This document shows positions 1 to 7,531 of a stretch of DNA of 14,530 bases, in pieces. A program made the position numbers and the translations under genes. Position 1 is the first letter of the stretch. Each line of letters begins with the position of its first letter. Origin of the DNA: Methanomicrobiales archaeon (GTDB lineage Archaea; Halobacteriota; Methanomicrobia; Methanomicrobiales; Methanoculleaceae); contig JAGVUK010000101.1 in assembly GCA_019136335.1 (NCBI GenBank), forward strand, positions 1 to 14,530. The letters run 5' to 3'. The notes beneath the pieces were generated by a model that had not been told where the DNA came from, did no database searches, and worked only from the letters and a program-made list of their open reading frames with translations.

Positions 1-1
1 G

Positions 2-649
2 TTCCTCACGAAGGAACTCAAACGGGCCGGGTACGGCGGCATGGATATCACCCGGACGCCGCTCGGCACCCAGGTGACCATCTTTGCGGAGAAACCCGGC
101 ATCGTGATCGGGAAGGGCGGCAAACAGGTCCGCCAACTCACCCAGGATCTCGCTACCACCTACGATATCGAGTCGCCGCAGGTGGAGGTCCAGCAGGTCC
201 AGAACCCCAACTTCAACGCCCAGATCATGGCGGAGCGGCTGGCAAACGCCCTTGAGCGTGGCTGGTACTTCCGGAAGGCCGGACAGAGCACGATCCGCCG
301 GGTGATGGAATCCGGTGCGCTCGGCTGCGAGATCATCATCGCCGGGAAACTGACCGGCGCCCGGGCACGGACCCAGAAGTTCACCGAGGGCTACGTCAAG
401 CACTGTGGCGAGCCCAGCGAGACGATCGTCGAGAAGGGCTACGCTATCGCCGTCAAGAAACTCGGGACCATCGGGGTCCAGGTCAAGATCGTCCCGCCGG
501 GTGCGCGGCTGCCCGACACTTTCGACGTCCTTGCACCCGCGCCGAAGCAGGCCCCGGCCAAGCCCGCCGAGCCCGAAGAGGTCGGCGACGAGGAGTTCGA
601 GGAAGAGTTCGAGGCGATCCCCGGCGAGGAGTACATGGAGGAGAGATAA
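2..649 (+). CDS. rpsC: 30S ribosomal protein uS3 (5' end outside window)
   Basis: Small-subunit head protein at the mRNA entry channel. The reading frame is open from base 2, and the residues before the first ATG at 41 (FLTKELKRAGYGG) match the usual uS3 N-terminal region, so that ATG is internal and the true start lies upstream of the window. The type II KH domain is recognisable by EKPGIVIGKGGKQVRQL with its GxxG loop. The C-terminal domain follows (GALGCEIIIAGKLTGARA and KIVPPGARLPD). The last ~35 residues are an acidic Pro/Glu-rich tail, as seen in some archaeal uS3 proteins. The stop TAA touches the ATG of the uL29 gene with no gap, which suggests coupled translation. About 215 residues are visible. 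Confidence 0.97.
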   Translation, partial: FLTKELKRAGYGGMDITRTPLGTQVTIFAEKPGIVIGKGGKQVRQLTQDLATTYDIESPQVEVQQVQNPNFNAQIMAERLANALERGWYFRKAGQSTIRRVMESGALGCEIIIAGKLTGARARTQKFTEGYVKHCGEPSETIVEKGYAIAVKKLGTIGVQVKIVPPGARLPDTFDVLAPAPKQAPAKPAEPEEVGDEEFEEEFEAIPGEEYMEER

Positions 650-853
650 ATGGCAATCTTTCGCGCACAGGAAGTGAGACAACTCTCCGATACCGAACTC
701 CTCGAGCAGGAGCAGAAACTCTCCCTTGAACTGATCCAGGAGCGGGGAAAAGTCAGCGCCGGCGGTGCCACCGAGAACCCCGGGAGGATCCGCGAGATCC
801 GGAGGACGATCGCGCGTATCCGGACCGAGCAGAACGCACGGAGGACCGCATGA
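650..853 (+). CDS. rpmC: 50S ribosomal protein uL29
   Basis: Small helical protein near the exit tunnel of the large subunit. The 67 residues are predicted as a two-helix hairpin rich in Glu, Gln and Arg: MAIFRAQEVRQLSDTELLEQ, then a Gly-rich turn, then NPGRIREIRRTIARIRTE. This is the normal size and motif order for uL29. It starts directly after the uS3 stop. Its end overlaps the next gene by four bases (ATGA), so the two are probably translationally coupled. The uS3-uL29-Rnp1-uS17 order is the expected archaeal one. Confidence 0.96.
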   Translation: MAIFRAQEVRQLSDTELLEQEQKLSLELIQERGKVSAGGATENPGRIREIRRTIARIRTEQNARRTA

Positions 854-1122
854 TCTCTCCCCAGAACGTCCTGCGGCACGAGTTGATCGGCCTCGACGTT
901 CTGGTCGCCCGCGCAAGCAACCCGGGTCATGCCGGGGTGTCCGGTCGCATCATCGATGAGACTAAAAACACCCTGGTCATCCTGACCGGGCGGGGAGAGA
1001 CGCGGATTCCAAAACGGTTCAGCGTATTCCGCATCCGGCTTCCTGACGGCACGACCGTCGAGATCGACGGTTCGAGCCTGGAGACACAGCCGGAACGGCG
1101 GATCAGTATGCGCATCAGATAA
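850..1122 (+). CDS. rnp1: Ribonuclease P protein component 1 (Rpp29/Pop4 family)
   Basis: Protein subunit of archaeal RNase P, which removes the 5' leader of pre-tRNAs together with the RNA subunit and other Rpp proteins. The 90-residue product has the Sm-like barrel signature of the family: NVLRHELIGLDVLV, GRIIDETKNTLVI, then KRFSVFRIRLPDGTTVEIDG. The length is normal for the compact archaeal form. The start ATG overlaps the uL29 stop (ATGA), and a GGAGG at 840-844 lies five bases upstream. It sits between uL29 and uS17, as in many archaea, so tRNA processing is co-expressed with ribosomal proteins. Confidence 0.95.
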   Translation: MISPQNVLRHELIGLDVLVARASNPGHAGVSGRIIDETKNTLVILTGRGETRIPKRFSVFRIRLPDGTTVEIDGSSLETQPERRISMRIR

Positions 1123-1134
1123 GCGAGGATAAAT

Positions 1135-1461
1135 ATGGCACGAAACATTGGGTTAGACGTCGCCGTTCCGGAAACGGAATGTGAGGACGCAAATTGTCCG
1201 TTTCACGGCACTTTGCCGGTACGCGGCCAGGTGATTACCGGCAAAGTCGTGAGCGACCGTATGAACGGTACCGTCGTCGTGGAGCGTGAGTTCCTCCACT
1301 ACGTCAAGAAATATAAGCGGTACGAGAAGCGCAGGTCCCGGTATCATGCCCACAGCACGCCCTGCATCAACGCGGGCGTCGGCGATGTGGTCCGGATTGC
1401 GGAGTGCCGCCCGCTCTCGAAGACCAAGAACTTTGTGGTGGTTGAGGTGATGAAGGAATGA
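1135..1461 (+). CDS. rpsQ: 30S ribosomal protein uS17
   Basis: 16S rRNA-binding OB-fold protein of the small subunit body. The 108-residue product is the archaeal long form. It has an N-terminal extension with CEDANCPFHGTLPVRGQ, then the core GKVVSDRMNGTVVVEREFLHYVKKYKRYEKRRSRYHAHSTPC, and ends with the basic loop LSKTKNFVVVEVMKE. It lies 12 bases after rnp1. Its stop overlaps the start of the uL14 gene (ATGA), and its last codons carry the ribosome binding site of that gene. Confidence 0.97.
   Translation: MARNIGLDVAVPETECEDANCPFHGTLPVRGQVITGKVVSDRMNGTVVVEREFLHYVKKYKRYEKRRSRYHAHSTPCINAGVGDVVRIAECRPLSKTKNFVVVEVMKE
1444..1451 (+). promoter_or_regulatory. Ribosome binding site for uL14, inside the uS17 gene
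   Basis: GAGGTGAT is an almost full match to the anti-Shine-Dalgarno complement GGAGGTGAT and lies six bases before the ATG at 1458. It supports that start over the in-frame ATG at 1467. It also shows that the last uS17 codons do double duty. Confidence 0.75.
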
Positions 1462-1856
1462 AGGCGATGCAGTCGACCATTCCGCGTGCCCTCGCCACCG
1501 GCTCCCGGATGGTCTGCTCCGACAACACCGGCGCACGCCTTGTGGAGATCGTCTCGGTCGACGGCTACCACGGTGTCCGGCGGCGGCAGCCCTGCATGGG
1601 CGTCGGCGACGTCGCGACCGTGAGCGTCAAGAAGGGCACCCCCGACATGCGGAGGAAACTTGAGAAGGCGGTCGTCATCCGGCAGAAGAAGGAGATTCGC
1701 CGGCCGAACGGCATCCGGCTCTCGTTCGAGGACAACGCCATGGTGCTCATCAACGAGCGCGGCGAGCCGAAGGGAACCGAGATCAAGGGCCCTGTCCCCC
1801 GCGAGATCGCTGAGCGGTTCCCAAAGATCGCCTCCATGGCGACGATCATCGTGTAA
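1458..1856 (+). CDS. rplN: 50S ribosomal protein uL14
   Basis: Large-subunit interface protein near the factor-binding site, forming a five-stranded barrel. The 132-residue product shows the family motifs STIPRALATGSRMVCSDNTGARLVEI at the N-terminus, RRRQPCMGVGDVATVSVKKGTPDMRRK in the middle, and EPKGTEIKGPVPREIAERFPKIASMATIIV at the C-terminus. The start at 1458 is preferred because of the strong ribosome binding site; the second ATG at 1467 would shorten the protein by three residues. It overlaps the uS17 stop by four bases. Confidence 0.96.
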   Translation: MKAMQSTIPRALATGSRMVCSDNTGARLVEIVSVDGYHGVRRRQPCMGVGDVATVSVKKGTPDMRRKLEKAVVIRQKKEIRRPNGIRLSFEDNAMVLINERGEPKGTEIKGPVPREIAERFPKIASMATIIV

Positions 1857-1869
1857 GGTGTGGTGAAGG

Positions 1870-2235
1870 ATGGTACGCATAGTCAGCAAACAACCGAGAA
1901 AACAGCGTAAGGCACGTTACAACGCGCCGAACCACACTCGGGGCCGCTTCCTCTCCGCATCGCTCGCCCCCGACCTCCGCGGGAAGTATAACGCCCGGAG
2001 GACCCGTGTGGTCAAGGGCGACACCGTGAAGGTGCTCCGTGGCGACTTCGCCGGTGAAGAAGGCGTCGTCGACGCGGTCGATATGAAGATGTGCCGGCTG
2101 GTCGTGCACGGCGTGATGGTGACCAAATCCGACGGAACTGAGGTTCCCCGGCCGGTCGACCCCTCGAATGTGCAGATCACGAAGCTCAACCTGAAAGACA
2201 AACTCCGTGAGGAGAGACTCGGAGGCGGAGCATAA
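1870..2235 (+). CDS. rplX: 50S ribosomal protein uL24
   Basis: Early assembly protein that binds the 5' part of 23S rRNA near the exit tunnel. The 121 residues match the archaeal/eukaryotic (L26-like) form. A basic N-terminal stretch, SKQPRKQRKARYNAPNHTRG, is followed by the KOW motif RRTRVVKGDTVKVLRGDFAG and then EGVVDAVDMKMCRLVVHGV. A GGTGAAGG element precedes the ATG. The stop and the next start share one base (TAATG), a typical re-initiation junction. Confidence 0.96.
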   Translation: MVRIVSKQPRKQRKARYNAPNHTRGRFLSASLAPDLRGKYNARRTRVVKGDTVKVLRGDFAGEEGVVDAVDMKMCRLVVHGVMVTKSDGTEVPRPVDPSNVQITKLNLKDKLREERLGGGA

Positions 2236-2963
2236 TGTCCAATCATCTCAAACGACTGGTAGCGCCAGGATCCTGGCATATCCCGAAGAAGGTACAGAAA
2301 TTCGTCATGAAGACCGCCCCGGGCCCCCACAGCGCCGGAGCCCTGCCGGTCGGTGTCTGGCTCCGCGAGCATATCGGCCTTGCACAGAATGCAAGCGAGG
2401 TCCGTAAGATCCTCTACCAGCGCGACATCATCGTCAACGGACGGGCCTGCAGGAACCCCCAGATGGGTCTAGGTGTCTTTGACATCGTCTCGATCCCGAA
2501 ACTCGGGAAGCACTACCGCATCCAGCTCGACAAGCGGGGCAACCTGATTGCCGTTGAGATCTCTGCGGAGTCCGCGAAAACCCGGCTCTGCAAGGTCAAA
2601 AACAAGACCACGATCCGCGGCGGCAGGGTGCAGCTGAACCTTGCGTTCGGCGCAAACATCCTTGCCGACAACACCTACAAGGCAAAAGACTCCATCGTCG
2701 TGACCCTTGGGACGGACGGCGAAGACCGGTTCCGGATCGTCGACCACTTCCCCTTCGCGGAAGGCAACGTGGCCATGATCGTTGGCGGGAAGCACTCCGG
2801 GAAGGTCGGCAGGATCGTCGAGATCGCGAGGACCGCGAGTTCCGTCCCGAACCGGGTGATCCTTATGGACGACTCGGCCGGCGAACGGTTCGAGACCATA
2901 GAGGAGTACATCTTCATGGTCGGCCGCTCCGCGATTGCACCCGAACTGGAGGCCTCGGCATGA
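2235..2963 (+). CDS. rps4e: 30S ribosomal protein eS4
   Basis: Archaeal/eukaryotic small-subunit protein with no bacterial counterpart. The 242-residue product starts with the typical SNHLKRLVAPGSWHIPKK. An S4-type RNA-binding domain follows at about residues 42-90 (VWLREHIGLAQNASEVRKIL, then RDIIVNGRACRN), then a central domain and a KOW motif at about residues 176-200 (NVAMIVGGKHSGKVGRIVEI). The C-terminus has the usual DSAGERFETIEEYIFMVG. GGAGG at 2221-2225 serves as the ribosome binding site. The gene overlaps the uL5 gene by four bases. Confidence 0.97.
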   Translation: MSNHLKRLVAPGSWHIPKKVQKFVMKTAPGPHSAGALPVGVWLREHIGLAQNASEVRKILYQRDIIVNGRACRNPQMGLGVFDIVSIPKLGKHYRIQLDKRGNLIAVEISAESAKTRLCKVKNKTTIRGGRVQLNLAFGANILADNTYKAKDSIVVTLGTDGEDRFRIVDHFPFAEGNVAMIVGGKHSGKVGRIVEIARTASSVPNRVILMDDSAGERFETIEEYIFMVGRSAIAPELEASA

Positions 2964-3463
2964 GCGCGATGAAGGATGTCTACATCGACAAGGTCGTCGT
3001 GCATATGGGCGTCGGAGAGAGCGGTGAACGGCTGGTCAAGGCCGAGGATCTCGTGAAGAAGATCACCGGCCAGAAACCCGTCCGCACCATCGCAAAGCGG
3101 ACCCAGCCGGCATTCGGTATCAGGAAGGGCGCACCCATCGGGTGCAAGGTCACCCTGCGCCGGGAGAACGCCGAGAAGTTCGTCGAGACCGCGCTCAACA
3201 TCATCGAGCGGCACCTTGCAGCCTCGCAGTTCGACCGGACGGGCAACGTCTCCTTCGGCATCGAAGAACACACGGACTTTCCCGGCATGGCCTATGACCC
3301 GGCAATCGGTATCTTCGGCATGGACGTCAACGTGGTGCTCGAGCGCAGAGGCGTGCGGATCGCAAGGAGAAGCGTCGAGCGCAGGAAATTGCCGGCAAAG
3401 CAGAGAGTGAATCAGGATGAAGCCATCGCGTTCATGCGCGAGCGCTACCAGGTGGAGGTGTAA
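2960..3463 (+). CDS. rplE: 50S ribosomal protein uL5
   Basis: 5S rRNA-binding protein of the central protuberance that contacts the P-site tRNA. The 167 residues are the short archaeal form, with DVYIDKVVVHMGVGESGERL, ITGQKPVRTIAKRTQPAFGIR, RKGAPIGCKVTLR, and the C-terminal GNVSFGIEEHTDFPGMAYDP and GMDVNVVLERRGVRIARR. GGAGG at 2948-2952 lies seven bases before the ATG at 2960. The second in-frame ATG three codons later is less well spaced. Confidence 0.97.
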   Translation: MSAMKDVYIDKVVVHMGVGESGERLVKAEDLVKKITGQKPVRTIAKRTQPAFGIRKGAPIGCKVTLRRENAEKFVETALNIIERHLAASQFDRTGNVSFGIEEHTDFPGMAYDPAIGIFGMDVNVVLERRGVRIARRSVERRKLPAKQRVNQDEAIAFMRERYQVEV

Positions 3464-3466
3464 GGT

Positions 3467-3646
3467 ATGGCAGAAGAGTCAGGTGCATCTGCTCCGGGCG
3501 AGGGCGTAAAGAAGTTCGGCCGTGGCGCGAACGAGTGCCGCATCTGCGGCCGGAAGCAGGGCCTTGTGCGTAAATACGGCATCTATTTCTGCCGCCAGTG
3601 CTTCCGCGAGTGGGCCGGGAAGATGGGCTTCAAGAAGATGAACTAG
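3467..3646 (+). CDS. rps14P: 30S ribosomal protein uS14, zinc-binding form
   Basis: Small head protein of the 30S subunit. This short ORF encodes 59 residues and fills the gap between uL5 and uS8. Two CxxC knuckles (C24-R-I-C27 and C42-R-Q-C45) form the zinc site of the C+ type of uS14. The core is NECRICGRKQGLVRKYG followed by YFCRQCFREWAGKMGFKK. The first 14 or so residues (MAEESGASAPGEGV) are an acidic, flexible-looking extension not needed for the fold. The gene starts three bases after the uL5 stop and ends in TAG. Its position between uL5 and uS8 is standard. Confidence 0.95.
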   Translation: MAEESGASAPGEGVKKFGRGANECRICGRKQGLVRKYGIYFCRQCFREWAGKMGFKKMN

Positions 3647-3658
3647 GGGTGAGAGAAT

Positions 3659-4051
3659 ATGGCACGACTGAATCCAATCGCTGACGCGATGAGCACGATC
3701 AAGAATGCCGGCGACGCTGGAAAGAGCGAGGTTATTGTCGAACCTGCCGGCAAGCTCCTGGGCGCAATGCTCCGCGTTATGCAGGAAAACGGCTTTATCG
3801 GCGGCTTCGAGTTCATCGAAGACGGCCGTGGCGGCCAGTTCCGGGTCCAGCTCTCCGGAACGATCAATAAGTGTGGCGCCATCACCCCCCGGTTCTCGGT
3901 GGGAATGGCTGATATGGAATACTGGGAGTCGCAGTACCTCCCCGCAAAGAACTTCGGTATCCTGATCGTCTCGACCTCGAAGGGAGTCGTCTCCCACGAG
4001 CAGGCCCGGGGCGAGGGTGTCGGCGGGCAGCTGCTGGGATACGTCTACTGA
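3659..4051 (+). CDS. rps8P: 30S ribosomal protein uS8
   Basis: Primary 16S rRNA-binding protein of the central domain; in bacteria the homologue also regulates the spc operon. The 130-residue archaeal form starts ARLNPIADAMSTIKNAGDAG. It continues with LGAMLRVMQENGFIGGFEFI and ITPRFSVGMADMEYWE, and ends with the conserved GILIVSTSKGVVSHEQARG and GGQLLGYVY. A GGGGTGAGAG element lies just upstream of the ATG. Confidence 0.97.
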   Translation: MARLNPIADAMSTIKNAGDAGKSEVIVEPAGKLLGAMLRVMQENGFIGGFEFIEDGRGGQFRVQLSGTINKCGAITPRFSVGMADMEYWESQYLPAKNFGILIVSTSKGVVSHEQARGEGVGGQLLGYVY

Positions 4052-4065
4052 CGGAGGAGAGGCTT

Positions 4066-4590
4066 ATGGGAATAACACGACAGGTCGAGATCCCTCCCGG
4101 TGTGAACGTCGCGCTCGAAGGCAACGCGCTCACGGTCTCAGGACCGAAGGGCACGCTGGTCCGTGACATGCGTTTCCCGCAGATCGACGTCAGGATTGAA
4201 GACGGCGAAGTCGTCGTCTCCACGGCATCCGACAAGAAGCGGTTCCTCGCCATGAGCGGCACGCTCGAGGCACATGTGAAGAGCATGATCCGGGGTGTCG
4301 TCGAAGGCTACGAGTACCGTATGAAAGTGGTCTACAGCCACTTCCCGATCCAGCTCAAACTGCAGGGCAACCGTCTCGAGATCGGCAACTTCCTCGGCGA
4401 GAAGCAGCCCCGGACAGCGAAGATCATTGAGGGCGTCACCGTCAAGATTGGAAACGACGAGGTGACTCTCACCGGTATCGACAAGGAGAAGGTGGGCAAC
4501 ACGGCCGCAAACATCGAGCACGCGACGAAGATCACGAAGCGTGATCCCCGGGTGTTCCAGGACGGCATCTACATCACCGAGAGGGCGTGA
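4066..4590 (+). CDS. rplF: 50S ribosomal protein uL6
   Basis: Large-subunit protein near the sarcin-ricin loop and the GTPase centre, built of two similar domains. The 174-residue product has the first domain in residues ~1-80 (VEIPPGVNVALEGNALTVSG, PKGTLVRDMRFP). The second domain follows, with GYEYRMKVVYSHFPIQLKLQ and LGEKQPRTAKIIEGVTVKIG, ending with ITKRDPRVFQDGIYITERA as in archaeal uL6. GGAGGAG precedes the ATG. The stop TGA overlaps a possible GTG start of the eL32 gene. Confidence 0.97.
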   Translation: MGITRQVEIPPGVNVALEGNALTVSGPKGTLVRDMRFPQIDVRIEDGEVVVSTASDKKRFLAMSGTLEAHVKSMIRGVVEGYEYRMKVVYSHFPIQLKLQGNRLEIGNFLGEKQPRTAKIIEGVTVKIGNDEVTLTGIDKEKVGNTAANIEHATKITKRDPRVFQDGIYITERA

Positions 4591-5027
4591 AAAGAATGGA
4601 TGAAACACGAAGATTGATCCGCGTCCGCACCCGGCACAACAAGCCTGCCTTCAAGAGGCGGGGACTTCACCGCAAAGCGAAACTGGAAGATGTCTGGCGG
4701 CGGCCGCGCGGTCTGCACAACAAGCAGAGACGGCAGTTCAGAGCAAAGGGCGTTCTTCCCCGGCCGGGGTATGGGAGCCCTGCCGCAATCCGCGGCATGC
4801 ACCCGAGCGGCTATGAGGAGGTCCGGGTCTTTACACCGGCAGAACTTGCCGGGTTGAACCCGGAGAGCCAGGCTGTCCGGATCGGCGGATCCGTCGGCAA
4901 CAAAAAGCGCGGGGAGATCCAGACCCGGGCCCTGGAACTGGGGCTCAAGGTGCTGAATGCAAAAGACCTCACCCGTGCGGCAAAAGTGCCTGCCGAAAGC
5001 GAAGAAGAGGTGAACGAGGATGAGTGA
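4587..5027 (+). CDS. rpl32e: 50S ribosomal protein eL32
   Basis: Archaeal/eukaryotic large-subunit protein. The signature region is KAKLEDVWRRPRGLHNKQRR followed by GYGSPAAIRGMHPSGYEEVRVFTPAEL and VRIGGSVGNKKRGEI. The long form begins at GTG 4587, overlapping the uL6 stop by four bases (146 aa). An ATG at 4596 is also possible and gives 143 residues (MDETRRLIRVRTRHNKPAFK). In that case the overlapping GTGA at 4587-4590 would act as the ribosome binding site five bases upstream, and this alternative looks at least as likely. The acidic C-terminal tail carries the ribosome binding site of eL19. Confidence 0.93.
   Translation: MKRMDETRRLIRVRTRHNKPAFKRRGLHRKAKLEDVWRRPRGLHNKQRRQFRAKGVLPRPGYGSPAAIRGMHPSGYEEVRVFTPAELAGLNPESQAVRIGGSVGNKKRGEIQTRALELGLKVLNAKDLTRAAKVPAESEEEVNEDE
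5007..5013 (+). promoter_or_regulatory. Ribosome binding site for eL19, inside the eL32 gene
   Basis: GAGGTGA lies six bases before the ATG at 5020 and within the Glu-rich C-terminal codons of eL32. It fixes the eL19 start, which makes an eight-base overlap with the upstream gene. Confidence 0.7.
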
Positions 5028-5472
5028 TCTCGCCAACCAGAAGCGGATGGCAGCCGCCATCCTCAAGTGCGGGGTCAACCGTGTCTGGTTCGATCCCGAG
5101 CGCCAGGTCGATATCGAGGCGGCCATCTCCAGAAACGACCTGCGCGACCTCATCGGGGAGGGCGCGATCAGGGCCCACGCCGTGAAGGGGAACAGCCGTG
5201 GCAGGGCACGCGCGCGGATGGCACAGCGCTCCTACGGCCACCGGAAAGGACCGGGGCGGAGGAAGGGTGCCGCCGGTGCCCGCGCTTCGAGCAAGCGCAT
5301 GTGGATCGGCAAGATCCGGGCACAGCGCCGGGCTCTTCGCGAGATGCGCGACGAAGGCAGAATCGAGCGGAGTCTCTACCGCGTGATGTATCGCCGGGCT
5401 TCCGGAGGCCAGTTCCGGAGCGTATCGCATCTCGCGGCTCATGTTGAGACGATGGCAGGGAGGATGAAATAA
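5020..5472 (+). CDS. rpl19e: 50S ribosomal protein eL19
   Basis: Archaeal/eukaryotic large-subunit protein with a very basic extended middle that threads into rRNA and a long C-terminal helix. The 150 residues show LANQKRMAAAILKCGVNRVW, DIEAAISRNDLRDLIGEGAI and the basic stretch SRGRARARMAQRSYGHRKGP. The bridge-forming C-terminal part is WIGKIRAQRRALREMRDEGR, then LYRVMYRRASGGQFRSVSHL. It overlaps the eL32 gene by eight bases and shares one base with the uL18 start (TAATG). Confidence 0.97.
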   Translation: MSDLANQKRMAAAILKCGVNRVWFDPERQVDIEAAISRNDLRDLIGEGAIRAHAVKGNSRGRARARMAQRSYGHRKGPGRRKGAAGARASSKRMWIGKIRAQRRALREMRDEGRIERSLYRVMYRRASGGQFRSVSHLAAHVETMAGRMK

Positions 5473-5999
5473 TGGCAACGGGCCCACGGTACTTCGTGCC
5501 CTTCCGGAGAAGGCACGAGGGTAAGACAGACTACTACAAGCGGATGTCGCTCCTGTCGTCAGGCAGCCCGAGGGTGGTCGTCCGGAAGACGAACCGGCAG
5601 ATCATCGTGCAGCTGGTCGTCCCTGAGAATGAGGGAGACCGCACTCTGGTGGCTGCATACTCGGCCGAACTTGCCGAGTACGGCTACGAGGGATCGACCT
5701 CCTGCACCCCGGCCGCCTACCTGACCGGGATGCTGTTTGCAGTCAAGGCGCTGAATGCAGGGTATGAAGAGGGTATCCTGGATATCGGGCTCGCCCGGGC
5801 AAAACCCGGGGCGCGTGTCTTTGCCGCCCTCAAAGGGGCGGTGGACGGCGGTCTCGATATCCCCTACGGCGAGTCGATCCTCCCCGATGAGGAGCGGCTC
5901 AAGGGTGCCCACATCGCCGGGTATGCCCCCGAACGGGCAGGCAACCTAGTGGCGAATGTAGAGGCTGTGGCTCTGGCCATCAAGAAGGAGCTGGTGTGA
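5472..5999 (+). CDS. rplR: 50S ribosomal protein uL18
   Basis: 5S rRNA-binding protein of the central protuberance. The 175-residue archaeal form starts ATGPRYFVPFRRRHEGKTDY and contains RMSLLSSGSPRVVVRKTNRQ, TSCTPAAYLTGMLFAVKALN, DIGLARAKPGARVFAALKGA and VDGGLDIPYGESILPDEERL, all typical. GGAGG lies upstream within the end of eL19. One base separates its stop from the ATG of uS5. Confidence 0.97.
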   Translation: MATGPRYFVPFRRRHEGKTDYYKRMSLLSSGSPRVVVRKTNRQIIVQLVVPENEGDRTLVAAYSAELAEYGYEGSTSCTPAAYLTGMLFAVKALNAGYEEGILDIGLARAKPGARVFAALKGAVDGGLDIPYGESILPDEERLKGAHIAGYAPERAGNLVANVEAVALAIKKELV

Positions 6000-6000
6000 C

Positions 6001-6618
6001 ATGGCATACGCACAGGAAGAATGGATTCCGCTCACCGGTCTCGGGCGCATGGTCGCCGCAGGCGAGATCACCAGTATCGATGAGGTGCTCGCAAGCGGCA
6101 GGCCGATCAAGGAGCCCCAGATCGTCGATCTCCTCCTGCCCGACCTGGAGGACGAGGTGCTGGACATCAACATGGTCCAGCGGATGACGGACTCGGGTCG
6201 CCGTGTAAAGTTCCGCACCGTCGTGGTGGTCGGCAACCGGAACGGCTACGTCGGGTTTGGTCAGGGCAAGGATGCCCAGGTCGGCAACGCGATCCAGAAG
6301 GCAATAACGGACGCAAAGGTGAACCTCATCAAGGTCTACCGGGGATGCGGGAGCTGGGAATGCGGTTGTGACGCCGCCCACTCGATCCCCATCGAGGTGA
6401 CCGGCAAGGCAGGCAGCGTCCGGGTGACGCTGAAACCCGCCCCGCAGGGGATCGGTCTCGTGACCGGAGATATCCCGAAGAAGGTCCTGACGCTTGCAGG
6501 CATCAAGGATGTCTGGGCCTTCAACCGGGGGCAGACCCGGACGACTATCAACTACGCCAAGGCGACGTTCGAGGCGCTCCGGCAGACGAACATCGTCAGG
6601 ATCGGGGGGACGCAGTAA
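6001..6618 (+). CDS. rpsE: 30S ribosomal protein uS5
   Basis: Small-subunit protein at the mRNA entry and decoding region. The 205-residue archaeal form has an N-terminal extension (EEWIPLTGLGRMVAAGEITS), then the dsRNA-binding-like domain FRTVVVVGNRNGYVGFGQGK with AIQKAITDAKVNLIKVYRGC. The archaeal Cys cluster GCGSWECGCDAAHSIP follows, and then the C-terminal domain SVRVTLKPAPQGIGLVTGDI. The Cys cluster is common in archaeal and eukaryotic uS5. The stop TAA abuts the uL30 ATG directly. Confidence 0.97.
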   Translation: MAYAQEEWIPLTGLGRMVAAGEITSIDEVLASGRPIKEPQIVDLLLPDLEDEVLDINMVQRMTDSGRRVKFRTVVVVGNRNGYVGFGQGKDAQVGNAIQKAITDAKVNLIKVYRGCGSWECGCDAAHSIPIEVTGKAGSVRVTLKPAPQGIGLVTGDIPKKVLTLAGIKDVWAFNRGQTRTTINYAKATFEALRQTNIVRIGGTQ

Positions 6619-7080
6619 ATGTACGCGGTAGTGCAGGTGCGCGGCGTGGTCAAGACCAACCGCGAGATTAAGGACACCTTAAAGATGCTCCGTCTGCACC
6701 ACGTCAACCACTGCGTCCTCGTGCCCGATACGCCGGCGTACCTTGGCATGATCCGCAAGGTGAAGGACTTTGTGGCGTATGGCGAGGTGGACGCGGAGAC
6801 CCTGGCCACCCTCCTGCGTACCCGGGGCAGACTGACCGGGGATGAGCAGCTGACTGACGATTACGTCCGTGCGCATACCCCGTATGCCGGCATCGACGAA
6901 TTCGCGAGGGCGCTGTGCAGCGGTGAGACCACTATCTGTGATCTCGCCGAGATCAAGCCGGTACTGAGACTGCACCCACCACGAAAGGGCTATAAAACCA
7001 TCAAGCGAACCTTTCAGCAGGGTGGAGCTCTCGGCTACTATGGTTCCGAGATCAACGATCTCCTCTACAAGATGAGGTGA
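6619..7080 (+). CDS. rpmD: 50S ribosomal protein uL30 (archaeal long form)
   Basis: Large-subunit protein. The 153 residues consist of the ~60-residue core shared with bacteria (MYAVVQVRGVVKTNREIKDT, LKMLRLHHVNHCVLVPDTPA, YLGMIRKVKDFVAYGEVD) plus the archaeal/eukaryotic L7-like C-terminal extension, ending in KPVLRLHPPRKGYKTIKRTF and QQGGALGYYG. There is no gap to uS5. The last codons and stop (GAGGTGA) also make the ribosome binding site of uL15. Confidence 0.96.
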   Translation: MYAVVQVRGVVKTNREIKDTLKMLRLHHVNHCVLVPDTPAYLGMIRKVKDFVAYGEVDAETLATLLRTRGRLTGDEQLTDDYVRAHTPYAGIDEFARALCSGETTICDLAEIKPVLRLHPPRKGYKTIKRTFQQGGALGYYGSEINDLLYKMR

Positions 7081-7085
7081 GACTG

Positions 7086-7511
7086 ATGCCCGTAAACAAG
7101 AGAACCAAATATAGAGGTTCACGGACCTGCGGCGGCGGCACGCACAAGAACCGGCGCGGCGCTGGCAACAGGGGTGGACGGGGTAGAGCCGGGCAGCGGG
7201 ATCACCGCTTCTCCCACTTCTACTTAAAGGGCGAGATATCCAACGGCAAGCACGGGTTCGTCAGCAAGACGTCCGTGCCGGTATCCGCCCTCGATGTCGG
7301 GGAGATCGACCAGATGGCCGAGGCATTGCTCCGCGAGGGGCTTGCAAGCAAAGAGGGCGACCTCATTGCCCTTGACGTCACCGGGATCGGTATCGACAAG
7401 GTGCTCGGCGGCGGAAGAGTCACCCACAAGATGAGTATCTCCGCCCGGGCGTTCTCGGAACGTGCCCGGGCAAAAATTGAGGAGATGGGCGGTCAGGCAA
7501 CGACCGTCTGA
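7086..7511 (+). CDS. rplO: 50S ribosomal protein uL15
   Basis: Large-subunit assembly protein. The ATG at 7086 (MPVNKRTKYRGSRTCGGG) is chosen because GAGGTGA at 7074-7080 region ends five bases before it. A GTG at 7077 is in frame but would bury that site. The 141-residue product has the Gly/Arg-rich archaeal N-terminus GTHKNRRGAGNRGGRGRAGQ and the globular C-terminal part (GLASKEGDLIALDVTGIGID, KVLGGGRVTHKMSISARAFS). A short 20-base gap precedes secY. Confidence 0.95.
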   Translation: MPVNKRTKYRGSRTCGGGTHKNRRGAGNRGGRGRAGQRDHRFSHFYLKGEISNGKHGFVSKTSVPVSALDVGEIDQMAEALLREGLASKEGDLIALDVTGIGIDKVLGGGRVTHKMSISARAFSERARAKIEEMGGQATTV

Positions 7512-7531
7512 TCTTCTTTTCAGGTGAAACC

